A stretch of 64,000 nucleotides of DNA from Turnera subulata (taxonomy: Eukaryota; Streptophyta; Magnoliopsida; Malpighiales; Passifloraceae). The position numbers and the translations under genes are program-made. Shown here in pieces: positions 56,620 through 64,000 of this stretch; the first letter of the stretch is position 1, and the number at the start of each line of letters is the position of its first letter. The stretch covers positions 1 through 64,000 of the forward strand of contig JAKUCV010003362.1 in NCBI GenBank assembly GCA_028386065.3, in the 5' to 3' direction. Below the pieces are notes generated by a model, which searched no databases, had not been told where the DNA came from, and saw only the letters and a list, made by a program, of their open reading frames with translations.

Positions 56620-57804
56620 CAGATAGTGGCAAAAGCACCCAAGTTGTTGTACTCGTAACCAACTCTACTAGCTGCTTCTTTGGCCGAGTGCAGAGCAAGA
56701 AAGAAGGTCTTGTGATCAATCCTTTGAGGTATACAGTCCAGACCACGAGGATGCAATTGATCAATTCTTTTGTGAATCTGTAGGGAAGTTTAGAAACATG
56801 AGGTGCGAGGGGAAAATATGTAAAGAGCATTATGAGAGGAAGCATCAAGAAAAAATCAGCACAAAGACAGGAAGACCAACAATATGAGGAATTAAAAAAA
56901 AAAAACAATGGCATGGAAGTTAACAAGAAAGGAAAAGATTTTAACATTGTAGGCAGTGGTCGACGGTGGTTGACTGCTCCAAAACATTGTCAAAAAAAAT
57001 TGAAAAAATGATTGGTTTGGATCTAAATGGGTCTAGATAAATACAATTTATAGGTTTTTGGGTAGATGTGCGTATCTATCTAAACCAGTATCCAAGAAAA
57101 ACTACCCAAATAGCCATGAAAATCTGTTTTTGACTTGAAAACAATTTTTTAATCTACTTCTCGAGAACTGGTTTTAAGAACAAAAAAGAAGAAACTGTTC
57201 CAAATACACCCTAGAGTTGGGGGTTTGCTCTTTTGCTGCTGGGTCGATTCAGGGGCCGTTTCTTTTGTTTTATTTTTTCCTCTTCATTAACAAAACGACG
57301 ACGACGTTTTCTATAAAATGTTATTTTTTTAAAAAGACCGATTGGGATTTTGTTCTGATCGAATTTCGCCGAGGCTTGCCGGACCAAATTAATATGTTAA
57401 TTCGCTCCTGTCCGAACCGAACCCTAATTTTTAATTCGATTCGGACGATTTCCAAATTATGTACAATTCGGTACGGACATTAATTACTTCGGTTTGTTCT
57501 GTCATTCTACTCACCCCTTGCAAGGCATGCATAGGAAGATTTAACTGCATTTGGCAGGTTCTCATTTGAACTGTCGAGGCCCTCGAGGGATCCCATCATG
57601 ATCCACACTACAGAATCCAGACCCGAAATACTCCATCTACCCCAAATTGGTTACAATAAATTTGACCTCATCAATGTTTAATGATTTTGTTATTAATAAT
57701 ATGAGCAAACTTCTACTGAAAAAAAAAATTGCGCTAGTCGAGTGGTTCCATAGACCTAGTCCGAAGCTGAGAAGGAGGGAATGAAAAAGAAAACGAACAA
57801 AAGG
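56620..57804. other. Unassigned sequence, possible retro-fragment tail
   Basis: No gene is firmly recognised. Near 57556-57590 a frame gives 'HLNCRGPRG', reminiscent of the start of a LINE endonuclease, and an A10 run with a TACTG context lies near 57720. Both are weak hints of a small LINE fragment. Confidence 0.25.
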
Positions 57805-57809
57805 CAAAC

Positions 57810-57998
57810 TGTTATGAATAAAAGAGTTTAATGAGGATTTTTGAAGAGAAGATATCGAAGAAACAGAGGAGAAGAGGAACTGACGAGAATGAGTAGAAGG
57901 GCAGAGGAGTTCATCATTTCATTATTGTGTTGTTACAATATATAGAGAAAACAAGGAGGGGCTAGAAGACATCCACTAAAAACACGTGTTTTATAACA
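57810..57998 (-). repeat. 3' LTR of Copia element C
   Basis: It begins TGTTATGAATAAAAG and ends GTTTTATAACA. The adjacent minus-strand purine tract CCAAGGGGGAG lies at 57999-58009. Confidence 0.93.
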
Positions 57999-58499
57999 CT
58001 CCCCCTTGGATGTCATTTGTGTATTGGGTAGAATATGCTTAGGAAGAACTGCCTCATTAAAAACCTTACCCAGAAAAACCCAGTGGGATAAAAACTTGGT
58101 GAAGGAAAAAAGAGTGCAGTGCGCATTCTACTCCCCCTCATTTTGGCCTCCATTGATTGCTTGATATTATTACATGCCAATCGTCCTTGTCAGCTTCTGG
58201 TGACGTGTGTTTTGTCTAATCATTTTTGTTATATCATAACTTCAATTGAATAGAGCTGGCAGCATAATCTTCATAATTTTGTCGTTGGAGCGTCTATCTA
58301 CCCATCTTGCTTTTGTAGGCCCGATAATATAGCAACATCATGTGTAAAGTTGTAGCTGATGTCCGTCTGTGCTTTATGTGGACTAAATAAGGAATCTACA
58401 TCTGCAAAAAATCAACTATACTCTCTTTCGGGTTTACAGGATTACACATTTGTTATTCCCCGAAGGTAAGAGCAAATACATATATTGCCAATAGGCTTA

Positions 58500-60240
58500 T
58501 ATCAAAAGCTTCTGGCTTTATGTTACAAGCAATACATATTGCACTTAGGTGTGGTACTCTAGGACCAGTCTAATAGCACGGTATTTGAAAACCTCTTCTG
58601 GAATTCCAATCACTAAACATATAAATTTATTCATACTTAAAATGATTTAAACTTAGTTCAATTTTTTTGTAATTTCCCGGGAATTAGTTGCTTCAGGCAA
58701 CTGGGATCTTGCAGGGATCTTTATGTATATTACACAACTTATGGATCCATAGTAGGCTGTAAAAGCATTCATTAGATGCATTTCTAATTCTTTATATAAT
58801 GTCAGACCTTTCAAATAATTGCATCCACCACAGGAGATTAATACCAGATCCTTCGGGTAAAACTTTATGCAACCGTGCTTTATATCTCATTTATATTTTC
58901 CGCACAAATACCCATTTTTCGACCGATCAATTTTACACTATCTGGTGTACGGACTACAGGTCCGATAAATATCTCGCTTCGCAAGCGAGTCTAACACAAC
59001 CTTTTTAATTATATCTCCTACATTCATTAGTAGGTTCATGATCCTCTATTTTAATATTTAGCGCTATAAAAATTCTATTCCGTCGACGGTTATTTCTCGT
59101 CGGTTCCATCTTACTTCTGACACTGTAATTGAGATCTCATCATATTCACTTATTTCAGGTACCTGAGTTACTTCTGGAACTTTATCACTTTGTGTCAGAG
59201 AATCAACCTCTTCTAGAGGACTTTTAATTCGAACCTCTACTGGAGGTTATATTTTCTTACTGGGGCCATCTTTTCACATTTGCTCCTTTTTCTCTATTGA
59301 GAATTTCTTTTATTTTTTTTGGAACCGAGTATAAACTATAGATTCATTTGCAAACTTATATCGTTCTTCAGGAACATCAATTTAAACAGGAGCATTTGCA
59401 GCTGGTATATAGTCACACTTAATTTAATTGTGTCTGGCAATTACATATCAATTTTTCTGCAAATGAATCATCTTCTTTTGATAATATGAGGATCATCATT
59501 CATATATAATGCATTTCAACAATCTTGAATCTTGATCCAGCTGCTTCTTTCCTCCCCCTTATGTTGGGTAAACTCTATTATCAAATTAACATATCCAACA
59601 TACACCACATATATTCCCAATCTTCTTTAAGGACCAACAAAACAATGTTGTGGTGGAGCATTTTTATACTATATAACCGATAGTCCGAAGATGGGAGATA
59701 CTAAGTATGTGACCATTAATCAATTAAATGGGGAGATCTTATCATGTTGGCTTGAAGCACTCAAGTGTTGCTGCATATAAAATACCATTTTCTCAAACAG
59801 TGATATTTCATCAATGGTCCTGCAATCAATTGTCAATATGGCCCAGATCTGTTTGGGTTTATTTCCAATGATATACATTATCCATTGAAGAAATATACCA
59901 GCATAATCTAGACATGTAGTCTAGTAACATAAGTAGGGATATGTACCCGCAAGTGGCTTAATCATTAAAACAAGTGTGCACAATGCCAACTTGCGTCACA
60001 CAATAGACCATCTAGTCGATGCATCGTAAAAATTACCCAGATGGTCAACACAGCGGATCTATTAGTCCGTGTTCATATCCCGGAATTATTCCCAAATTTG
60101 CTGGTCTAGGCCAATCTCATCTTAGGATGGCCGTATTATTAATTTCGCAGCAAACAAACACATGGAAATTCAATGATTGTAAAACTTCTGGTTTTTCAAT
60201 GAATGACCAAATAAATTTCGTGCATCATTATTGACCCGGA
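58500..60240 (-). pseudogene. Decayed Copia pol of element C
   Basis: The minus strand shows an integrase tail ('APPQHCFVGP', 'RRLGIYV' near 59650-59600), then a linker and the reverse transcriptase start ('DSLAKRDIF', 'GPVVRT' near 58990-58945; 'KWVFVRK' near 58905). Stops and indels are everywhere. Homologous pieces are in element A at 14470-16560, and neither copy has an YVDD block or RNase H that I could find, so that loss predates both insertions. Confidence 0.7.
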
Positions 60241-60275
60241 ATGGCCCAACCGGTCATGCCAAATAAATCAAATAA

Positions 60276-60375
60276 ACCAACTTTAAGTTGGTACCAGCTT
60301 CAGGCTGGTATATATGTGCCAGCTTCAGGCTGCTATTTTTACTAGCTTTTGATGGGTACCAGCTTCAGGCTGTTG
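60276..60375. repeat. Cluster of short hairpins with TTC-type loops (element C)
   Basis: ACCAAC-TTTAA-GTTGGT and TACCAGC-TTCAG-GCTGGTA (60292-60310) are followed by weaker AGC-TTCAG-GCT copies. Stems differ from element A by paired changes. Confidence 0.85.
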
Positions 60376-60570
60376 TGTACCAATTTTAAGCTTATATCTG
60401 CCACTCATGTCGAAAAAAATCAGAATTATTGAGCATTAATTAATGTTGCAGACATTTCCAAAAGCAAATCCTCGAGGATTGTAAAGCTTTGGAATTTTCT
60501 GAATGATAATATAATCCACCGAAAAATCTTCTAGATCTTTTCGGGGACACCTGACTATCTATGCTGAGGT

Positions 60571-60578
60571 TATAAGAA
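60571..60578 (+). promoter_or_regulatory. TATA-like box upstream of the antisense ORF (element C)
   Basis: TATAAGAA followed by GGGGGAAGG lies 100 bp before the ATG at 60671. The same box is in element A at 16957. A plausible core promoter for plus-strand transcription; it is untested. Confidence 0.4.
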
Positions 60579-60670
60579 GGGGGAAGGATTACTTGGGAAG
60601 ATACAACTAAACTCATAGATATAGAAAAATCCATCAAAGCGAAGAAACAGAAAACTCAACCAAGACAAAA

Positions 60671-61354
60671 ATGCCTTCCCCAGCTACTGTTTTCTTTGTT
60701 GAGGGTGCCTCACTAGGCAGAAGAAATAGATTAGCTTATAGCATGGTGAATGAGCAACAAGAGGAATTACCGAATGATCTGGCGAGAATTCCTTGTTTAG
60801 TGTTTGTTGATGAACTATATTCATCTAGGTTCTTTGTAACTCCTATGGAAGAAACATTCTTCCTAGAGGACCAAAGCAATCTAAGGGCTTCCTTTTATAG
60901 CTCGGCTACTTCTATTATGTTTTTCATATCTAACAGACTGCAGGATTTTCAGCTAGAGCCTTCATGCCAAATTTTAAATCAAAGCAGTTATTATCAGGTT
61001 TCCATGATGGCTCGGAGCGTCCCAAGGGTGACTGGGTTACCACCTACATGGCCTAAGGTACGACTTTTACTGTGGAATTGCAGGGGTGTAGCAAGAAGGT
61101 CTCAAGACTTTGTGCGTACCTTAAGGGATCTGAAGAATCAGTACAAGCCTAACATAGTACTGATTACTGAGACATTGTGGCAAGCAGGAGAGAATCATGG
61201 TGTGATTCCACTTCGTGTTCCTCCAACGAATCGGTTTGAGATACCTGGAGAAAACAACATGGGTGGTATGTGGTTCTCCTGGAACGATAGTGTTAGGGTC
61301 AACATTAATGGCGAGGCTCAGAGTTTCAGGGTTAATGTTGAACCCAACAGATAG
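60671..61354 (+). CDS. Antisense ORF of Copia element C: unknown domain fused to LINE-type endonuclease N-terminus
   Basis: An intact 227-residue frame runs opposite to the element's own genes. Residues 1 to about 110 ('VFFVEGASLGRRNRLAYSM', 'VFVDELYSSRFFVTPMEETF') match no family I know. Residues about 128-215 look like the start of an endonuclease/exonuclease/phosphatase domain of LINE type: 'VRLLLWNCRGVARRS' holds the metal-binding Asn block and 'NIVLITETLW' the catalytic Glu block. The later GDFN and SDH motifs are absent, so it should not cut DNA. The start is ATG at 60671 after an A-rich leader; the A copy lost this ATG. Compared with A, differences are mainly synonymous, pointing to past selection on the protein. 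It may be a captured gene or a fused LINE piece maintained in the family. Confidence 0.6.
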   Translation: MPSPATVFFVEGASLGRRNRLAYSMVNEQQEELPNDLARIPCLVFVDELYSSRFFVTPMEETFFLEDQSNLRASFYSSATSIMFFISNRLQDFQLEPSCQILNQSSYYQVSMMARSVPRVTGLPPTWPKVRLLLWNCRGVARRSQDFVRTLRDLKNQYKPNIVLITETLWQAGENHGVIPLRVPPTNRFEIPGENNMGGMWFSWNDSVRVNINGEAQSFRVNVEPNR

Positions 61355-61597
61355 ATTATTGTTTAAACATATGTATGAGAATCATTTTCTTCGAATGTTC
61401 TCCAGTTATGTATCCGTTTATGCAATAATAATATGCATGTTGCTTTGAGCCTTTTCCATTTATTATTTCATTTACACCCACAGGAACAAATAATTATACT
61501 GTTTTATTCGCTTCTGGGAATAGATCAGAGTCAATTCATCGGGATCCATAATAATTCATTTTATTACTAGGGGTGTCTGTACTCTTCAAGACTATAT

Positions 61598-61687
61598 GCT
61601 CTTCCAGAGCGTAAATATACGATCTTCTAGATCATATTAAAACATGCGTTCTTCAGGAACATATTCGAATTTATGCTCTTCTGGAGC
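61598..61687. repeat. Four phased 13-bp hairpins (element C)
   Basis: GCTCTTCCAGAGC (61598), GATCTTCTAGATC (61621), GTTCTTCAGGAAC (61648) and GCTCTTCTGGAGC (61675) are spaced 23, 27 and 27 bp apart, as in element A. All four stems pair perfectly. Confidence 0.92.
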
Positions 61688-62019
61688 GTGTTAATCTTTT
61701 TCTCATTTCGAGATGTCATAATATGTTATATTGACATCCACACATATAATTCTCCCCCTGTGGATGTCAATTTTGCATTGTCTTCGAGACTTATGCTTGA
61801 GGCATTATGCTAGAAACAATTATAAAGCACTGAAAAGTAAATAAAATAAATTGCAATGCGTAAGAATTAAACTGAACATAAAATAAATTGAATATAAAAT
61901 GAATTGCTCCTTCAGGGTAAGCAAGTATAATATCCACCATCTGGTGGTCATATAATTTTCATCTTCTGGTGGTAACAGTTTTTATTTTCGATTTTCCTTT
62001 GAAGGATCTTTTGAACGGT

Positions 62020-62560
62020 AAGACTTCGAGTCTTCGTTGTATTTTCCGTTATTGAGTCTGCTGGACCCTGATATTTAGTCTTCCAGACTATTATTACGTA
62101 AATTTCTGTCGGTATTTAATACCCATAATGAATTTCTTCTGAAAATTATAAGGGTCTTGAATAACATAATTTAAACAAATAATTAAATAATCGAAAAATT
62201 AAAAGTATTGGGCCTTACATAAATTAGCCCAATAAAAATGAAATTATCGCAAAGCAAATGCGATGGGCCTTATACGAGCCCAATAAAATCGTAAAGGAAT
62301 TAAATCGAGAAATTAAGTACAATGGGTCTTATATGAGCCCAATTGAAATGTAAAGAACAGAATATTAAAATATAATGTGCCTAATATGAGCCGGAGATTA
62401 ATATAAACAATAAAATAAATACAATACCCTTCCGGTCTTTTGCTGCATTTTTCTTTTATCGAGTCTTCTGAACTCTTTCATTTAGTCTTCGAGACTATTA
62501 TGCATTTCAATGCACTTCAGCATTTAATGCCATATCAAATTTCTTCCAGAAATTTTGTGG
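62020..62560. repeat. Further TTC-loop hairpins (element C)
   Basis: AAGAC-TTCGA-GTCTT (62020), TAGTC-TTCCA-GACTA (62076), TAGTC-TTCGA-GACTA (62483), AATGC-ACTTCA-GCATT (62509) and AAATTTC-TTCCA-GAAATTT (62537). Element A has AAATTTC-TTCCG-GAAATTT at 20413. Confidence 0.88.
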
Positions 62561-62912
62561 GACACAAATCAAATAACATAATTAAATAAATAAATGCTGA
62601 ATTAAAATAAATAAACAGGGATTTTTTTTCTTAATTACCCCAATTAAAATAAATAAATAAATAAATAAATGACAGAAATTAAAATTGATGGGCCTTGTAT
62701 GAACCCAAGTAAAAATATAAAGAAAATCAAGAAAATAAATATAATGGGCCTTTTCATAGCCCAATTTGTAATAAAAGGCGGCTTAGCCAGCCAATAGCGA
62801 ATACTAAACAAATAACCGAAAAATTAAATGCGATGGGCCTTTTAATAGCCCACAAAAATTAAATAAATACGTAAATATTAAATGCAATGGGCCTTTTAAT
62901 AGCCCACAAAGT
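62206..62912. repeat. Array of TGGGCC...GCCCA inverted repeats
   Basis: About eight units of the form GGGCCTTTTAATAGCCCA (and variants) are spaced through an AT-rich stretch. The same unit appears at least four times in element A (20490-20640). Each can form a 5-6 bp stem over an AT-rich loop. Confidence 0.8.
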
Positions 62913-63039
62913 ACATAAATATAAATTCTCCCCCCCTTTTTTTCTTTTTCATCTTTCTCTTCATTTTTTTTCTTTTTTTTTCTTTTTCTCCTCTTTTTTT
63001 TTTTTTAGAATTCTCTGTTTTCCTTTTTTTTATCGGGCT

Positions 63040-63640
63040 GGGCCGAACACTGCCCAAGCCTAGCTGCCAAAGCCCACGAGCCCGAGTGCAAGGGCCCAGG
63101 CTACGACAGCCCAGGTCTGGATGTCCCAAGCCTAGGTGCCAAAGCCCACGCGGTTGGCCCAGGTCCAGAGCACCCAAAACCCAACCGGGCGCGGGTCGTC
63201 CAACCGGGTCTGTGCTTGACCCGTGAGCACAGCCGGGATGTCGTCGGGTGGCGAGTTGCAGGTGGCTTCGGTGACGACAAACGGCGAGTCGAAGAAGGAC
63301 GGCACGACTGCGGGGAAGACGCGGGCGGCGCGGCGTCGGCAGGAGCGGCGGCTGTCGCGTGCTGGAAGACAAAACCCGACTCTGCAGCAACGGGTTGCGG
63401 ATCCCGTCGTCGGGTCTTCGGTCGTTGACGGCGCGTCGGCGGCGGAAACCGACGGGAGATGATAGCATCGAGGTCGCGACGGCGAGGAGAAGGGACAGAT
63501 GGTGGTGATGACACGAGGACCGGCGTGGAACTCGTCAGCATGAAGAGTAACCGAGGCTTTGAAGGTGATGCACTGTTCACGACGTTTTGGTTCCTTTTTC
63601 TTTTCTGCACTGTTTTTTTTCTTGTTTTTCTTGCTCCGGG
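63040..63640 (-). other. GC-rich leader of element C
   Basis: A GC-rich island between the primer-binding site and the AT-rich arrays, with Arg/Pro/Ser/Ala-rich open frames on both strands (for example 63610-63101 minus). The frames are not conserved in element A, so composition rather than coding explains them. It is bordered on the left by a polypyrimidine stretch (62925-63033). Confidence 0.5.
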
Positions 63641-63649
63641 TTTGAGCCG

Positions 63650-63664
63650 ATCGTGCTGATAACG
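63650..63664 (-). promoter_or_regulatory. Primer-binding-like site of element C
   Basis: The minus strand reads CGTTATCAGCACGA just inside the 5' LTR, identical to element A at 21571-21584. Confidence 0.6.
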
Positions 63665-63853
63665 TGTTATGAATAAAAGAATTTAATGAGGATTTTTGAA
63701 GAGAAGATATCGAAGAAACAGAGGAGAAGAGGAACTGACGAGAATGAGTAAAAGGGCAGAGGAGTTCATCATTTCATTATTGTGTTGTTACAATATATAG
63801 AGAAAACAAGGAGGGGGTAGATGACATCCACTAAAAACACGTGTTTTATAACA
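63665..63853 (-). repeat. 5' LTR of Copia element C
   Basis: The 189-bp partner of 57810-57998, ending ATAACA and followed by CAAAC. Confidence 0.93.
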
Positions 63854-64000
63854 CAAACCGACTTTTTCCTTATATTGAGAATAAATTTACTTGATCCATA
63901 AGAATTTAAACTGAATCTTTTATATTATATAATAATAATAATATTATTATTATTGTTCCTCCCTCAATTGCTTGAAGTGCAATAAAAAGTCCCTTTACTT

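Larger units (their letters stand above)
57810..63853 (-). mobile_element. Copia element C (non-autonomous, minus strand)
   Basis: A sister of element A: two 189-bp LTRs (57810-57998 and 63665-63853), flanking duplication CAAAC (57805-57809 and 63854-63858), purine tract and primer-binding-like site oriented on the minus strand, total 6044 bp. The interior has no gag, degraded integrase and reverse transcriptase remnants, an intact 227-codon ORF on the opposite strand, and dense short hairpins. I count four LTR differences (about 2%), so insertion was recent. A and C share the whole layout although their LTR sequences have diverged, so the odd interior is a family trait. Confidence 0.92.

Noticed and set aside
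57556..57730. Short LINE fragment with A-tail
   Set aside because: Only one five-residue motif and an A-run support it, and no target duplication was found.
62896..63610. Long Arg/Pro-rich ORFs (190 and 169 codons, minus) as genes
   Set aside because: They are open because of GC composition. Overlapping frames on both strands are open and none is conserved in element A.
63926..63955. Structured RNA at the (ATA)n/(TAT)n palindrome
   Set aside because: It is a simple trinucleotide repeat that is self-complementary by composition, with no other support.

Overview
The window looks like intergenic heterochromatin from a flowering plant, probably a eudicot. It is AT-rich and built almost entirely from retrotransposons inserted into one another: L1-type LINEs, Ty1/Copia elements, and Ty3/Gypsy elements of Athila-, Tat/Ogre- and chromovirus-like type. 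I see no intact host housekeeping gene and no rRNA or tRNA gene. Family names come from motif recognition, not a database search.

Layout. 1-279: end of a Copia LTR. 298-567: small Cys-rich ORF. 545-6157: 5'-truncated LINE copy. 7060-8597: solo LTR of a Copia family called here 'Copia-B' (GACCA target-site duplication, TSD). 8795-23118: full-length LINE bounded by a 14-bp TSD. Inside it lies Copia element 'A' (13819-21782, minus strand, AGAAA TSD), which itself contains a broken Copia-B piece (17645-19504). 23460-24067 and 32616-32690: a Tat-type gag cut in two by a complete Copia-B element (24068-32615, GATAT TSD). 33961-37113: a 3.15-kb solo LTR (ATAAG TSD) in older Gypsy sequence. 37380-39783: decayed Gypsy pol (minus). 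39784-40347: Tat-like LTR end plus primer-binding site. 42835-43671: Athila-like protease joined to the tail of an integrase. 43672-51965: Tat-like element (minus). 51966-56215: further Tat-like sequence on the plus strand. 56476-56610: a PPR-like gene scrap. 57810-63853: Copia element 'C' (minus, CAAAC TSD), a sister of A.

The two most unusual signals are both in the sister elements A and C. First, both carry an ORF on the strand opposite to the element's own genes (60671-61354 intact, 16988-17645 broken). Differences between the copies are mostly synonymous, and a TATA-like box sits upstream in both. Second, both are studded with short inverted repeats whose stems differ from site to site while the 5-nt loop keeps a TTC core; some stems differ between the copies by compensating changes. 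Unrelated palindrome arrays also occur in Copia-B (AACATCGATGTT, phased at 20-21 bp) and in the Tat-like elements (GGGGCATGCTACCCC).

All recognisable gag and pol genes here are damaged by stops, frameshifts, deletions or lost catalytic residues, so no element looks autonomous. LTR comparisons by eye suggest A and C inserted most recently (about 2-2.5% LTR divergence), while Copia-B is older (about 5% over the part compared).
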